DNA of 64,000 bases. Origin: Planomicrobium stackebrandtii. Its GTDB lineage: Bacteria; Bacillota; Bacilli; Bacillales_A; Planococcaceae. Under the pieces are notes generated by a model. That model had not been told where the DNA came from. It saw nothing but the letters and a program-made list of their open reading frames with translations, and searched no databases. The position numbers were made by a program, and so were the translations under genes. Within the stretch, counting starts at the first letter, position 1. The number at the start of each line of letters is the position of its first letter. Positions 8,369 to 20,315 of this stretch are shown piece by piece. Location: the NCBI RefSeq assembly GCF_030814955.1, contig NZ_JAUSWB010000010.1:1-64000 (forward strand). Direction: 5' to 3'.

Positions 8369-9373
8369 CTAATCATATTTGATGCGTGGGTCGACCAAGC
8401 CATACAGCAGATCGACAAACAGGTTGATCATAACAAAGATAAACGCGACTATCAGAATTCCGGACTGAATAACTGGATAATCACGGAAACCTATCGCTTC
8501 ATAGATATAACGCCCGATTCCTGGCCATCCGAAAATGGTTTCTGTCAAAATGGCACCGCCAAGCAGCAGTCCCATCTGAAGCCCGATAATTGTCAACACA
8601 GGGATAATGGCGTTCTTAAGTGCATGTTTATAAACTACCCAGAACATTGACAAGCCTTTTGAACGGGCTGTACGGACATAATCTGAACGCATTACTTCAA
8701 GCATGCTTGAGCGCGTCATTCTAGCAATAATTGCCATCGGTATCGTTGCTAAAGCTGTCCCCGGCAATACAAGGTGTTTCAAAACAGTAGCTAATTGATC
8801 AAAATCTCCTGCAATCAAAGTATCAATCACATAGAAATTCGTGATGACATCCACGGGATCGCGAACATTTTCACGGCCAGTGGTCGGGAGAATTCCCATT
8901 TCAATAGAAAAAATCCATTGGTTCATTAATCCCAACCAGAAGATTGGCATAGAGACGCCAATCAACGCAATGATCATTGCCGTATAATCGAACCATGAAT
9001 TCTGGAACCAGGCTGAAATGATGCCTGCATTGATTCCGATAACGACTGCAATAATAATAGCGAATAAAGAAAGCTCGATTGTTGCAGCCAAATAAGGCCA
9101 TACTTCATCTACCACTGGAGTTCGTGTACGAAGTGACTCTCCCAGATCGCCTGTCACCAGCCCTTTTAAATAATCAAAGTACTGGATATACCAAGGATTA
9201 TCCAATCCCAAATTTGTTCGCAATGCTTTTATCGCTTCTTCGGATGCTTGCTGGCCAAGGATGACTTGTGCAGGATCACCAGGAATTGCGCGGATGATCA
9301 TAAATACGATAAATGTCATGCCGAGTAAAACCGGGATTAACTGTAGAAGCCGCCTGCCGATATAGTGAAGCAT
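8369..9373 (-). CDS. appB: Oligopeptide ABC transporter permease, AppB type
   Basis: 334 residues with six predicted membrane helices; the first, near residues 9-30, carries the conserved DppB-type start (RRLLQLIPVLLG). The permease domain covers roughly 95-330 with an EAA-type loop near GGAILTETIFGWPGIG. Pairs with AppC. The start is the ATG at 9373 (AGAGG 8 bases upstream); an upstream GTG at 9382 overlaps that site. It begins just after a terminator that separates it from appA, so it is probably made at a lower level than the binding protein. Confidence 0.92.
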   Translation of the reverse strand: MLHYIGRRLLQLIPVLLGMTFIVFMIIRAIPGDPAQVILGQQASEEAIKALRTNLGLDNPWYIQYFDYLKGLVTGDLGESLRTRTPVVDEVWPYLAATIELSLFAIIIAVVIGINAGIISAWFQNSWFDYTAMIIALIGVSMPIFWLGLMNQWIFSIEMGILPTTGRENVRDPVDVITNFYVIDTLIAGDFDQLATVLKHLVLPGTALATIPMAIIARMTRSSMLEVMRSDYVRTARSKGLSMFWVVYKHALKNAIIPVLTIIGLQMGLLLGGAILTETIFGWPGIGRYIYEAIGFRDYPVIQSGILIVAFIFVMINLFVDLLYGLVDPRIKYD

Positions 9374-9414
9374 CTTCTTCACCTCTCCATCTCTTGCAAT
9401 ATGTATAACAGGAA

Positions 9415-9449
9415 GAAAAAAAGGGAGGAAATCATCCGACTTCCTCCCT
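9415..9449 (-). terminator. Intra-operon terminator between appA and appB
   Basis: On the minus strand GGGAGGAA pairs with TTCCTCCC (arms 9441-9448 and 9423-9430) and is followed by seven T. It lies between the binding-protein gene and the first permease gene. Partial termination here would raise binding-protein mRNA relative to the permeases. Confidence 0.8.
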
Positions 9450-9458
9450 GAGTATTGC

Positions 9459-11075
9459 CTACTCTAAATCTACTGAAGCCAATTTGTCAGAACCTGTTGG
9501 ATGTGCTTTGAAATTGATTACGTTACTACCACCAGCAAGCAGCGGGGTAGAATGCGCAAGCGGTACCCATGGAGCATCTTCATGGATGATTTCCTGAGCT
9601 TGCATATACAATTCATTTCTCAGGTCTTCGTCTACTTCTGATTGCGCCTGGATTAAGACATCATGCAGTTCTTGGTTTTCGTAATACGTGTAGTTGTTTG
9701 TACCAACATTGTCTTGGTCAAGCAACGCGTAAAGGAAGTTATCTGCATCGCCGTTATCGCCAGTCCATCCCAATAGGAATGCATCAGCTTCTCCGTTTGC
9801 AGCTTTTTCAAGGTAAGTCGCCCACTCAAATGACACAATTTCAGCAGTTACGCCAACATCAGCCAAGTTCTTTTGAATGGCTTCTGCCACTTTTTGGCCA
9901 TCAGGCATATACGGACGTGGAACTGGCATTGCATAAAGTTCCATTTCAAAGCCGTCAGGAAGACCTGCTTCTGCCAATAATTCTTTTGCACGTTCAGGAT
10001 CGAACTCATAACCTTCAATGCTGTCGTTATATCCACTGATTACCGGAGGAATCGGGTTTTTCGCTACTTCGGCACGGCCTTCGTAAAATGCATCTACAAG
10101 AGCCTGCTTATCGATCGCATGGTTAAACGCCTGACGTACTAATGGATCATCAAAAGGTTCACGTGTTACCGTCATGCCAAGGTAGCCGACGTTCATAGAT
10201 GGACGTTCAAACAATTGAAGATTTTCGTCTGCTTCGATTGTCGCGCCATCAGAAGGTGTGATACCGTCTGCCAAATCAATTTCTCCTGATAGTAAAGCGT
10301 TCAAACGAGCGGAGTTATCTGGAATCGCGCGGAAGACCACTTGATCCAATTTCGGCTCGCCATCTACCCAATAATCATCAAATTTTGCAATTGTGATGGT
10401 GTCATTGCGTTTCCATTCAACAAACTCAAATGGACCTGTTCCAACTGGATTATCGCCGAACGTATCGCCTGCTGCTTCAAAGGCAGTTGGTGATGCGATG
10501 GCGAATGGGCTCATTGCCAGGTTTTTAAGGAATGGTGCCTGTGGGCGTTTTAGCGTGAAGACCACTTCGTAGTCGCCTGTCGCTTCAACAGATTCGATGA
10601 CATGTCCTTCGTCATCGCCATATCCACCAAACATCGAACCGTAGTAAGGGTATTGTTCCCCATCACCGGCTGCCCAACGTTCAAAGTTCTTTACTACTGC
10701 CTCTGCGTTGAAATCAGTATCGTCATGGAACTTAATGCCTTCTTCCAATGTAAAAGTATACGTCAAGCCATCTTCAGAAGCTGTCCATTCAGAAGCTAAT
10801 GCGGGTTCAATTTCTGTATCCTGTTCACCAAAGTTCACAAGTGTATCGAAAATGTTTTTTGTAACTTTAAAAGATTCACCGTCTGTTACTGTAATCGGAT
10901 CTAGAGAAACCGAGTCGCCTCCACGTCCAAAGATCAATGTTTTCTCTTCAGCAGATTCCTCTTCACTGCCACTTTCGCCGTTTTCTGATGCATCATCAGA
11001 ACTACAGCCATAAAGAGCTGTCGATACTAATAAGAGCACCAGAAATGCCCACGATAAGAACTTTTTCTTTCCCAA
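9459..11075 (-). CDS. appA: Oligopeptide-binding lipoprotein, AppA type (SBP family 5)
   Basis: 538 residues. An N-terminal signal peptide ends in a lipobox (ALYGC, Cys near residue 23) followed by a Ser/Glu-rich linker, so the protein is anchored outside the membrane. The rest is an SBP_bac_5 peptide-binding fold. Start assigned to TTG at 11075 because GGAGGGG lies 6 bases upstream; the longer reading from 11138 would put 21 non-signal residues ahead and overlaps appF. It delivers peptides to AppBC. It is more acidic than its neighbours, as is usual for extracellular binding proteins. Confidence 0.93.
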   Translation of the reverse strand: MGKKKFLSWAFLVLLLVSTALYGCSSDDASENGESGSEEESAEEKTLIFGRGGDSVSLDPITVTDGESFKVTKNIFDTLVNFGEQDTEIEPALASEWTASEDGLTYTFTLEEGIKFHDDTDFNAEAVVKNFERWAAGDGEQYPYYGSMFGGYGDDEGHVIESVEATGDYEVVFTLKRPQAPFLKNLAMSPFAIASPTAFEAAGDTFGDNPVGTGPFEFVEWKRNDTITIAKFDDYWVDGEPKLDQVVFRAIPDNSARLNALLSGEIDLADGITPSDGATIEADENLQLFERPSMNVGYLGMTVTREPFDDPLVRQAFNHAIDKQALVDAFYEGRAEVAKNPIPPVISGYNDSIEGYEFDPERAKELLAEAGLPDGFEMELYAMPVPRPYMPDGQKVAEAIQKNLADVGVTAEIVSFEWATYLEKAANGEADAFLLGWTGDNGDADNFLYALLDQDNVGTNNYTYYENQELHDVLIQAQSEVDEDLRNELYMQAQEIIHEDAPWVPLAHSTPLLAGGSNVINFKAHPTGSDKLASVDLE

Positions 11076-11104
11076 ATTAACCCCTCCATTTTTTCTATTT
11101 ATTA

Positions 11105-12088
11105 TCATTGCGGCCTGCACTCTTCGTAAAGATGGCAAGCAACAGAATGACCTTTTTCAACTTCTGCAAAAATTGGCACTGCTTGCGAACAAACATCCAT
11201 TTTAAACGGGCAGCGCGTATGGAATCTGCAGCCGCTCGGTGGATTTGCCGGGCTTGGAACATCCCCGGTAATTACGACTTCTTCCCGCACGAATTCCGGG
11301 TCTGGTACCGGTACAGCAGCCAATAAGGCTTGTGTATACGGGTGCAGTGGTTTTTCATACAAGTCTTCCGTATTGGCAAGCTCCGCCATTTGCCCGAGAT
11401 ACATGACCCCTACGCGGTCGCTGATATGGCGAACCACTCCTAAATCGTGGGCAATGAAAATATAAGTCAGCTTCAACTCTTTTTGCAGATCCTGCATCAA
11501 GTTCAAAACTTGTGCCTGAATTGATACATCAAGGGCTGATACAGGTTCATCGGCAATTATCAGTTTTGGATTCGTCATCAAGGCGCGTGCAATGCCGATC
11601 CGCTGACGCTGCCCGCCGCTAAACTGATGCGGATAGCGTTTGGCATGATAGCTGCTCAAGCCGACTATTTCCAAAAACTCGTGGACTTTCTTTTTACGTT
11701 CTTTCGGATCGCCTATATTATGGACATTGAGCGGCTCCATCAGGATTTTTTCAATTGTATGGCGCGGGTTCAATGACGCGTAGGGATCCTGGAAAACCAT
11801 CTGAATATCTCGCCGCGCTTTGCGCATATCGTGATTTGACAAGCTGGTCAATTCCTGGCCATCGAAAGTGACGGTGCCTTCGGTCGGTTCCAAAAGGCGC
11901 ATCAGCATGCGTCCGGTTGTCGACTTTCCACATCCCGATTCGCCGACAATTCCCAAAGTCTCGCCTTCTTGAACGGTGAAGGACACATCATCCACTGCTT
12001 TGACATGGTTGTTTACCCTGCCTAAAATGCCGGACTTAATCGGAAAATACTTTTTCAGTCCTTCAACTTTTAACAACGGTTCTGTCAT
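11105..12088 (-). CDS. appF: Oligopeptide ABC transporter ATP-binding protein, AppF type
   Basis: 327 residues. Walker [10 protein letters not shown] near 49, signature [13 protein letters not shown] near 157 (reads FSGGQRQ), Walker B LIIADEP near 178, and the C-terminal oligopeptide/dipeptide extension with the Cys-rich block [14 protein letters not shown] that marks OppD/F-type ATPases. It overlaps appD by 26 bases, indicating translational coupling. GGAGG stands 9-10 bases before the ATG. Forms the heterodimeric ATPase with AppD. Confidence 0.93.
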   Translation of the reverse strand: MTEPLLKVEGLKKYFPIKSGILGRVNNHVKAVDDVSFTVQEGETLGIVGESGCGKSTTGRMLMRLLEPTEGTVTFDGQELTSLSNHDMRKARRDIQMVFQDPYASLNPRHTIEKILMEPLNVHNIGDPKERKKKVHEFLEIVGLSSYHAKRYPHQFSGGQRQRIGIARALMTNPKLIIADEPVSALDVSIQAQVLNLMQDLQKELKLTYIFIAHDLGVVRHISDRVGVMYLGQMAELANTEDLYEKPLHPYTQALLAAVPVPDPEFVREEVVITGDVPSPANPPSGCRFHTRCPFKMDVCSQAVPIFAEVEKGHSVACHLYEECRPQ

Positions 12089-13082
12089 GAGACTGTACCT
12101 CCTTCGGGTCGAATAGGAAACAGCGGGTTTGATGATTTTCCGCTGTTTGGTACAGTTCCGGTGTTTCTCCTATGCAGCGGTCAAAAGCAAATTCACAGCG
12201 CGCTGCAAATTTACAGCCTGTCTTGATTGTTCCTGGCTTTGGAACATTTCCTGGGATCGAATACAGACGCTCTTTTTTAAAGCGCATATCCGGAACCGAT
12301 TCCAGCAAGCCTCTTGTATAAGGGTGCTGCGGATCGTTAAATATGGTACGGACCGGCCCTTCTTCAACCACTTTGCCCGCATACATGACAACAACCCGTT
12401 CACAGGTTTCAGCGACAACTCCTAAATCGTGGGTAATCAACAAAACTGCAGTATTCAAACGTTCATTCAGATTTTTGATCAATTTCAAAATCTGCGCCTG
12501 AATGGTTACATCCAATGCTGTCGTCGGTTCATCCGCAATCAATACTTTCGGGTCGCACAATAACGCCATTGCAATCATGACGCGCTGGCGCATACCGCCT
12601 GACAGCTGATGCGGATATTCCTTCATCAACCCTTCCGGCCGGGGCAAGCCCACCAATTTCATCATTTCAATGCCGCGTTCCTGAATCTGTTTTTTTGACC
12701 AATCCTTCTTATGGATTTTGATAGCTTCGCGAAGCTGATCGCCAATCGTAAACAATGGATTTAACGAAGTCATTGGCTCCTGGAAAATCATCGCAATATC
12801 ATTGCCCCGGATTTCCCTCATTTTTTTCTCAGGTAGTTTGGTTAAATCTTTATCCTGAAATAAAATTTCGCCTCCTGTGATTTTTCCTGGAGGACTTGGA
12901 ACCAACCCCATTATCGACAGTGAAGTTACGCTTTTTCCGCATCCGGATTCTCCGACAATACCGAGCACTTCGCCTTCCCGTATGTGAAAATCTACATTAT
13001 CTACTGCTGGTATCTCTCCATCATCTGTGAAAAAGGATGTTTTCAAACCTTTAACGTCTAAGATGGTTTTACGTTCATTCAT
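12063..13082 (-). CDS. appD: Oligopeptide ABC transporter ATP-binding protein, AppD type
   Basis: 339 residues. Walker A GESGCGKS near 42, signature [14 protein letters not shown] near 155 and Walker [13 protein letters not shown] near 178. The C-terminal Cys-rich extension ([14 protein letters not shown]) is typical of Dpp/OppD. Start at the ATG 13082, preceded by GGGGGAG; a 7-codon upstream extension has no binding site. First gene of the app operon, with a sigma-A promoter at 13134-13161. Confidence 0.92.
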   Translation of the reverse strand: MNERKTILDVKGLKTSFFTDDGEIPAVDNVDFHIREGEVLGIVGESGCGKSVTSLSIMGLVPSPPGKITGGEILFQDKDLTKLPEKKMREIRGNDIAMIFQEPMTSLNPLFTIGDQLREAIKIHKKDWSKKQIQERGIEMMKLVGLPRPEGLMKEYPHQLSGGMRQRVMIAMALLCDPKVLIADEPTTALDVTIQAQILKLIKNLNERLNTAVLLITHDLGVVAETCERVVVMYAGKVVEEGPVRTIFNDPQHPYTRGLLESVPDMRFKKERLYSIPGNVPKPGTIKTGCKFAARCEFAFDRCIGETPELYQTAENHQTRCFLFDPKEVQSHDRTVVKS

Positions 13083-13133
13083 GATGCTCCCCCTTTTGCA
13101 CAAAAAATGATTCAGATTATTCTCCTTCTTTTA

Positions 13134-13161
13134 ATTATACGTAATATTATTATTAATGCAA
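13134..13161 (-). promoter_or_regulatory. Promoter of the app operon
   Basis: On the minus strand TTGCAT (13161-13156) and TATAAT (13139-13134) are 16 bases apart in an AT-rich region about 52 bases before the appD start. Confidence 0.6.
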
Positions 13162-13197
13162 TATCTTATTTGTATTTGTTGGAAGCTCGATGCATAG

Positions 13198-13228
13198 AAA
13201 AAAGCCCCCAAAATATTGGAGGCTTTCG
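13198..13228 (-). terminator. Terminator of the ABC exporter gene
   Basis: On the minus strand AAAGCCTCCAA pairs with TTGGGGGCTTT (one mismatch) and is followed by a T run, a few bases after the stop codon at 13233. Confidence 0.75.
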
Positions 13229-13232
13229 ATGC

Positions 13233-14978
13233 TCAATCAAAATGCTGAACTTGAAACAGGCTTGAATAAACGCCCTGCCGTTTCATCAATTCGTTATGTG
13301 TCCCACTCTCGGCAAGTTTGCCGTGGTCGATCACAAGTATTTGGTCTGCGTGAGTGATGGTAGAAAGACGGTGCGCGACAATAAGTGTCGTCCGGTCATG
13401 TGCCAAACGCTCCAACGAATCCTGAATCAATGCTTCACTTTCAAGATCCAGAGCGGATGTAGCTTCATCCAAAATCAGAATCGGAGGATTTTTCAAGAAC
13501 ACGCGCGCAATTGCGACGCGTTGTTTTTGTCCACCGGATAATTTCACGCCGCGCTCTCCAACTTTCGTGTCATAGCCTTCAGGCAGCTGTGAAATGAATT
13601 CGTCAGCATTAGCCGCTTTGGCTGCCGCAATTACTTCTTCATCAGTAGCCCCTGGTTTCCCCATCAGGATATTGGCTTTTACAGAGTCGCTGAAGAGAAT
13701 GGAGTCCTGCAAAACCAAACCGATCTGGTCGCGCAACGTATGGGTCGTCACATCCCGCAGGTCGTGGTCATCCATATAGATGCCGCCGCTTGTTACATCG
13801 TAAAATCGTGGGATCAAGGAGACGATGGTCGATTTCCCGCCACCGCTCATTCCGACAAAAGCAACCGTCTCTCCGGGTTTCACCGTAAAGTTTAAATCAG
13901 TCAGCACTTCCGAACCGCCATCATTGTAATGGAAAGAAACGTTGCGGAATTCCAGTTTGCCGTCGACTACTTTCAAGTCACGCGCTTTTTCTTTATCCGT
14001 CACATCGTAATCTTCATCGATCAACTCAAAAACCCGGTCCATAGAGGCAAGTGACTGCACCAGCGTCGTTGAAGAATTGACCAATCGGCGCAGTGGATTA
14101 TAAAGCCGTTCAATGTAAGCAATGAAAGCCACCATCGTACCCAGCGTCAGATTCCCCTGAATCACTTGGTAACCCGCATAACCGATAACCAGCAGTGGCG
14201 CGACATCCGTAATCGTGTTCACGACAGCGAATGCTTTGGCATTCCATTTCGTATGGTCGATTGCTTTTTCCAGAAATTGATCGTTTGTATCGTTAAAAAT
14301 TTTCTGTTCATGCTTCTCAAGCGCAAAACTTTTGATGATGCTCATGCCCTGCACACGCTCATGCAAATAACTTTGGACATTAGCCAAAGCCTGCGAACGT
14401 TCACGGGTCAAATCGCGAAGCCGGCCAAAGAAATACTTGACGCTGAACGCGTAGAACGGAAATGCCAGCAAAGCAACGATGGTCAACGACACGTCCATTG
14501 TCAGCATGATGATGATGGCAATCAGAATTGTTGCGAGATCCAACCAAACGTTCATCAGGCCGATCATGACAAAATTTTTGGTCTGCTCGACGTCATTAAT
14601 GACACGAGAAATAATTTCCCCTGCCCGCGTGTTGGCGTAATAACGCAAACTCAAGCGCTGCAAATGGCCGTAAAGGTAGCCGCGGATGTCATAAAGAATT
14701 TTATTGCTGACGTATTGTGCATAATACTGGCGGTAATACTCAATGGGCGGACGCAGCAGGAAAAAAACGATGGCTGTTCCTCCCAGCCATAAGTACAACT
14801 GCTCCAGCTTTTCTGCATTCGACAGTGCATCCGCTCCGATAATATCATCAATGACGATTTTGATCAGCAGCGGAATAAAAAGCGGAATAGCGAATTTGAA
14901 TATCCCGATAAAAATCGTCAGTGCAATCTGCCAATAATAAGGTTTGACGAATTGCATATAGCGTTTCATACTGCTCAA
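13233..14978 (-). CDS. ABC exporter, fused membrane and ATPase domains (YgaD-like)
   Basis: 581 residues. Six membrane helices of an ABC type-1 exporter domain (about 15-310) are followed by a nucleotide-binding domain with Walker [10 protein letters not shown] near 375, signature [13 protein letters not shown] near 477 and Walker [13 protein letters not shown] near 500. It would work as a homodimeric multidrug or lipid-type exporter; substrate unknown. The position next to ygaC and hemL-ygaE matches B. subtilis YgaD. GGAG stands 8 bases before a TTG at 14978, taken as the start; an ATG three codons later is an alternative. Confidence 0.9.
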   Translation of the reverse strand: MSSMKRYMQFVKPYYWQIALTIFIGIFKFAIPLFIPLLIKIVIDDIIGADALSNAEKLEQLYLWLGGTAIVFFLLRPPIEYYRQYYAQYVSNKILYDIRGYLYGHLQRLSLRYYANTRAGEIISRVINDVEQTKNFVMIGLMNVWLDLATILIAIIIMLTMDVSLTIVALLAFPFYAFSVKYFFGRLRDLTRERSQALANVQSYLHERVQGMSIIKSFALEKHEQKIFNDTNDQFLEKAIDHTKWNAKAFAVVNTITDVAPLLVIGYAGYQVIQGNLTLGTMVAFIAYIERLYNPLRRLVNSSTTLVQSLASMDRVFELIDEDYDVTDKEKARDLKVVDGKLEFRNVSFHYNDGGSEVLTDLNFTVKPGETVAFVGMSGGGKSTIVSLIPRFYDVTSGGIYMDDHDLRDVTTHTLRDQIGLVLQDSILFSDSVKANILMGKPGATDEEVIAAAKAANADEFISQLPEGYDTKVGERGVKLSGGQKQRVAIARVFLKNPPILILDEATSALDLESEALIQDSLERLAHDRTTLIVAHRLSTITHADQILVIDHGKLAESGTHNELMKRQGVYSSLFQVQHFD

Positions 14979-15005
14979 AGCTTTCACTCCATTCTATTCA
15001 AAACG

Positions 15006-15034
15006 AAAAACCTGTTGGCAAGCAACAGGTTTTC
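15006..15034 (-). terminator. Terminator of ygaC
   Basis: On the minus strand AAAACCTGTTG pairs with CAACAGGTTTTT around a short loop, just beyond the ygaC stop codon and before the ABC exporter gene. Confidence 0.7.
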
Positions 15035-15037
15035 ATC

Positions 15038-15583
15038 TTAATCACGAATCCGGTTTAGTCTATGAAATTCATAGCGGTTCGTCCATACTTCGATAAAGTC
15101 CTGGGCAAATGGCCCTCTGCGCTGTTTGATCCAGCCGATCAGCTTTTCCACATTTCGGTGAAGAATTTGATCAATCACTTCAGGATAACCCATTTGCCGC
15201 TTATGGTCTTCATATTCGTCTTCATCCAACAGCGTGTAAGACATGTCTGGAAACACTTTTACATCCAAGTCATAATCGATGTACTTCAACGAGCCATTAT
15301 TATAAACGAATGGAGAACTGACATTGCAATAATAATAAACACCGTCGTCTCGGAGCATACAAATGATGTTGAACCAATGCTCTGCGTGAAAATAACAGAT
15401 TGACGGTTCGCGCGTCAACCAGGTTCGGCCATCGGATTCTGTCACTAGCGTCCGTTCGTTTGCACCAATTACAATATTATTTGTACCTTTCAGTACAGTT
15501 GTTTCCTGCCAGACACGGTGGATTCGGCCGTTGTGTTTATAACTGTGGATTTGGATTGTTTCACCCTCCGCAGGAATCGCCAT
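15038..15583 (-). CDS. ygaC: YgaC family nucleoside tri-/diphosphate phosphatase (DUF402)
   Basis: 181 residues, soluble. It carries the DUF402 beta-barrel with conserved YYCNVSSPF and [13 protein letters not shown] blocks (about 85-115) that bind divalent metal and nucleotide in the S. aureus Ntdp family, which hydrolyses nucleoside tri- and diphosphates. Length and position are those of B. subtilis YgaC (UPF0374). AAGGTGG precedes the ATG by 8 bases. An extended -10 (TGATATAAT, near 15633) lies upstream. The gene is divergent from nothing and follows fabL with a 100-base gap. Confidence 0.88.
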   Translation of the reverse strand: MAIPAEGETIQIHSYKHNGRIHRVWQETTVLKGTNNIVIGANERTLVTESDGRTWLTREPSICYFHAEHWFNIICMLRDDGVYYYCNVSSPFVYNNGSLKYIDYDLDVKVFPDMSYTLLDEDEYEDHKRQMGYPEVIDQILHRNVEKLIGWIKQRRGPFAQDFIEVWTNRYEFHRLNRIRD

Positions 15584-15686
15584 GTACTATCCCACCTTCT
15601 TGTCTAAGCCTTTGTTTATCTGCTATTTCAGTATTATATCAATCAATTCTGAAAACATACAGCAATAAGGCGGAAGAACCAAAGGA

Positions 15687-17485
<1,799 letters not shown>

Positions 17486-17633
17486 TTTTTCTATATTAAT
17501 AAGGTTTGCCTCCGTTCAGCTTGATTATTTCGGTCTCATTTCGGGTATATACGTAAATGAGGAATTAAGTTTATTTTATCAAAACTTTTCAGTTCCCCAT
17601 AAAAATTACTTCTTTAGAGAGGGGGATGAGGCA

Positions 17634-18614
17634 ATGGATACAGGAACTCATATTGTCATGGGCATTGCCCTAGGCGGCCTTGCAATGGCCGACCCGGCCG
17701 TCGCCAGCCACCCCGTCACCATGACAGCCGTTGTTTCCGGTGTCATCATCGGTTCTTTGGCACCAGACGTTGACACCGTTTTAAAGCTTCGCGACAACGC
17801 CGTCTACATCCGGCATCATCGTGGTGCTACCCATTCGATTCCCGCAGTGCTGACATGGCCTCTGTTGATAGCAGGTGCGTTATCTCTTGTGTTCCCTGAA
17901 GCCAATTTGCTCCATCTATGGCTCTGGACTTTCCTGGCTGTCTTTATGCATGTGTTTGTCGATATCTTCAATTCCTATGGCACTCAGGCACTCAGACCAA
18001 TTTCCAACCGGTGGGTCGCGCTTGGTGTCATCAACACGTTTGATCCTATTATCTTTGGTGCACATGTCGTAGCTTTGACAATCTGGGCATTCGGTGCAGA
18101 TCCAGTATGGACCATCGGCATTTTGTACGTTGCCATGCTCTTCTATTATATTGCAAGATTTGCAGTGCAGGCAGCCATCATACATGCCGTCCGCAATACC
18201 ATTCCTGGCGCTACTGACGTTTTTGTGGCACCGACGATGCGTTTTTTTCACTGGCGTGTTGCCGCCAATACAGAGCAGCACCATTATGTCGGACGAGCAT
18301 ATGGCCGGACCATCAATATCTATGATAAATTCATGAAAAAAGAGATGCCTGAAAACAATCTGATCCAAGCAGCAATGAAGGATAAAAACATCTCAGCCTT
18401 CATTTCATTTTCTCCTTTATACCGTTGGGAAATCAACGAATATGGTGATGTTTTCGAAGTGCGGCTGATTGACCTGCGTTACCGCAGCAATGACTATTAT
18501 CCGTTTGTGGCTGTCGCCCATTTGGATAAGGAATGCAAAATCATCAATTCCTATACGGGATGGATTTTCAGTGAAGACAAGTTAAGGAAAAAATTGGATT
18601 TCAGCCACAACTAG
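17634..18614 (+). CDS. yfhP: YfhP family membrane-bound metal-dependent hydrolase
   Basis: 326 residues. The N-terminal domain has several membrane segments and the metal-ligand pattern of the YdjM/LexA-binding hydrolase family: DTGTH at the N terminus, APDVD near 44, HHRGATHS near 61 and a later VHVFVDIFNSYG-type block near 102. The C-terminal third is soluble. The substrate is unknown; in B. subtilis YfhP is the divergent neighbour of mutY, as here. GAGGGGGATGAGG precedes the ATG. A strong terminator follows. Confidence 0.85.
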   Translation: MDTGTHIVMGIALGGLAMADPAVASHPVTMTAVVSGVIIGSLAPDVDTVLKLRDNAVYIRHHRGATHSIPAVLTWPLLIAGALSLVFPEANLLHLWLWTFLAVFMHVFVDIFNSYGTQALRPISNRWVALGVINTFDPIIFGAHVVALTIWAFGADPVWTIGILYVAMLFYYIARFAVQAAIIHAVRNTIPGATDVFVAPTMRFFHWRVAANTEQHHYVGRAYGRTINIYDKFMKKEMPENNLIQAAMKDKNISAFISFSPLYRWEINEYGDVFEVRLIDLRYRSNDYYPFVAVAHLDKECKIINSYTGWIFSEDKLRKKLDFSHN

Positions 18615-18649
18615 AAAACGCACACCCCTGGGTGCGCGTTTTCTTTTTT
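18612..18649 (+). terminator. Terminator of yfhP
   Basis: AGAAAACGC-type stem around a CCCC/GGG core followed by a six-base T run, starting at the yfhP stop codon. Confidence 0.8.
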
Positions 18650-18718
18650 ACCCTTAACAAGCTTAAAGTTCAGCAGTGCAGTTAAGATAGCTGTTAAACG
18701 GACCTTGACGCTTTTCCA

Positions 18719-18970
18719 TTAGTCTTTCAGCAAATGAGCGTACTTAGGATTGGTGCTGGCAAATTCGTGTATTTTATCGCCATAGCTGTCAATCCACTGG
18801 CGCATCACTTTTTCAACAACTGCTGTTCCCTGGTAGTCATATCCTGCTTTAGCATAGGAAGATTCAAAATCAGAAGCAAGCAATTCAATCCAGATTCGTG
18901 CTTTTTCCTCTGTTAAATTTGGATTTTTTTCCAATAATTCAATTGTCAGTTGTTCAATAATTTCTTTCAT
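18719..18970 (-). CDS. yfhJ: YfhJ family small protein (WVELL domain)
   Basis: 83 residues, acidic, helical and without membrane segments. The IWIELLASDFE block near 27-36 corresponds to the WVELL motif that names the family; function unknown. It begins 4 bases after the yfhH stop codon and is in the order recX-yfhH-yfhJ, so it is probably co-transcribed with them. A GAAGGGAAG binding site precedes the ATG. Confidence 0.85.
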   Translation of the reverse strand: MKEIIEQLTIELLEKNPNLTEEKARIWIELLASDFESSYAKAGYDYQGTAVVEKVMRQWIDSYGDKIHEFASTNPKYAHLLKD

Positions 18971-18974
18971 CTGC

Positions 18975-19307
18975 TTACTTCCCTTCCTTCAACGGACGCA
19001 GCATGGAAATCGGCAGCGCTTCCGTATGTTTTTCTCCGCCCATTCGGTAACCCCAGGCAAATCGGCCTTTTAGGTAATCGATCTGAAAATAGACATTGGG
19101 ATCTCCTTCAATTCGGTATACTTCGCCTTTTTTAAAATCGGCAGGGTCTATAAGATAAGCTGCCGCCATCATAGCTTTTCGCTCCAGCACCGCAAACTCA
19201 TTGACGATGCCCAGCTGTTCAGCTTTTCTGGCTTTTTCTTTTAGGCGCGCAATTTCCCCGCGGAGTTCATGTTCTGTCATGTCGCTGTAACGCTTTTCTT
19301 CAGTCAT
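18975..19307 (-). CDS. yfhH: YfhH family protein (DUF1811)
   Basis: 110 residues. An N-terminal helical segment (about 1-45) is followed by a small beta-rich domain (about 55-105) ending MLRPLKEGK, as in the YfhH family, whose function is unknown. The start at 19307 is fixed by AAGGAG 7 bases upstream; the reading frame overlaps the recX stop by 8 bases, so translation is coupled to recX. Confidence 0.87.
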   Translation of the reverse strand: MTEEKRYSDMTEHELRGEIARLKEKARKAEQLGIVNEFAVLERKAMMAAAYLIDPADFKKGEVYRIEGDPNVYFQIDYLKGRFAWGYRMGGEKHTEALPISMLRPLKEGK

Positions 19308-20106
19308 CTTCAAGCTCCTTTTTATCCAGGTAGTCATTGATCACTTCACCAGGAAAACCTTTTTGGTATAATCCCTGTTTCACTTTTGACTTTAAATCAT
19401 AGCCTGTCAGCTTTGAGCTGTGCTTGCGCCATAATTTATCCCCTTGTTCAGTGACAATCTCCGTCCATTGATCGTCATCTTTTTCAAGCTCCAGATCTTC
19501 AATCGCCAGTTTGATCAGCGAATAGTTATAGCCTTTTCTCAGCAAAGTGTCAGTAATTTTTTGATGGATTTGGCTTGGTGTTTTCATCTTTTCTTTAGCC
19601 GCAATTTTTTCTGCAAGGACTTTGGCAACTTCCAATTGTTCTTCTTCCGAATACGAATCCAGAACGTCTTTTTGCATTTGCTTGTCAATTCCTCTCTTTT
19701 GCATATCCTGCTGGATTGCACGCGGCCCTTTTTTGCCCGAGTTGATTTGCGTTCGCATCAGCGCCTCTGAAAATTGCTGGTCATCCAGAAAGTTATGCGT
19801 ATACAATTTTTTGATGGCTTCATCTATTACGGCATCTCCGTATTCTTTTTCTTTCAGCTTCTTGCGTACTTCCCCTTCGCTTCGCATGCGGAATCCCAGG
19901 TAGTACAACGCTTTGTTATAGGCTTTTCGGACTTCATCTTCGAAATTAATTTCTTCGATGGTCCATTGGTCCAACTCTTTCCCTTTTGTGAGCTGATGCC
20001 TGACAAGCACCGCTTCATCCACGCTAAAAGCATATTTATCTTCAAAAAAGATATTATACCTTTCAGGGTTTTTCTTACCCTGCGTGATTTTTGAAATAAT
20101 CGGCAT
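19300..20106 (-). CDS. recX: Regulatory protein RecX
   Basis: 268 residues, the long Bacillus-type RecX made of three-helix repeats. The conserved YNKALYYLGFRMRSEGEVRKKL block is near 62 and further RecX repeats (FLDDQQF near 110, KGPRAIQQDM near 128) follow. RecX modulates RecA filament growth. The C terminus ends in a lysine/aspartate-rich tail overlapping yfhH. AGAGGTG precedes the ATG by 7 bases. It is divergent from the yfhF-type epimerase as in B. subtilis, with a large inverted repeat between them (20150-20198). Confidence 0.93.
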   Translation of the reverse strand: MPIISKITQGKKNPERYNIFFEDKYAFSVDEAVLVRHQLTKGKELDQWTIEEINFEDEVRKAYNKALYYLGFRMRSEGEVRKKLKEKEYGDAVIDEAIKKLYTHNFLDDQQFSEALMRTQINSGKKGPRAIQQDMQKRGIDKQMQKDVLDSYSEEEQLEVAKVLAEKIAAKEKMKTPSQIHQKITDTLLRKGYNYSLIKLAIEDLELEKDDDQWTEIVTEQGDKLWRKHSSKLTGYDLKSKVKQGLYQKGFPGEVINDYLDKKELEDD

Positions 20107-20149
20107 TTACTGGCACCTCTCTTCTTCTTATATTATACACCTTCCAAGC

Positions 20150-20198
20150 AAATATACACATAGCCTTACGCCTAAAAGGGTATGCTATGTGTATATTT
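20150..20198. promoter_or_regulatory. 15-bp perfect inverted repeat in the recX-yfhF intergenic region
   Basis: Arms 20150-20164 and 20184-20198 (AAATATACACATAGC and its complement) are separated by 19 bases. No T run follows, so it is not an obvious terminator. It sits upstream of both divergent genes and may be an operator or structured leader. Confidence 0.5.
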
Positions 20199-20315
20199 AC
20201 TTTCTATGCAGCTGTTCAAGACAATCGTGTTCATTTTTAAAGAGCTATGCAGCAAATGGCCAATAAATAATGAGCAAGTGCCCGATTACTACAACTAAAA
20301 CTGGAGGCGGTCAAA

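Noticed and set aside
13083-13232. CodY box sought upstream of the app operon
   Set aside because: No AATTTTCWGAAAATT-like sequence found.
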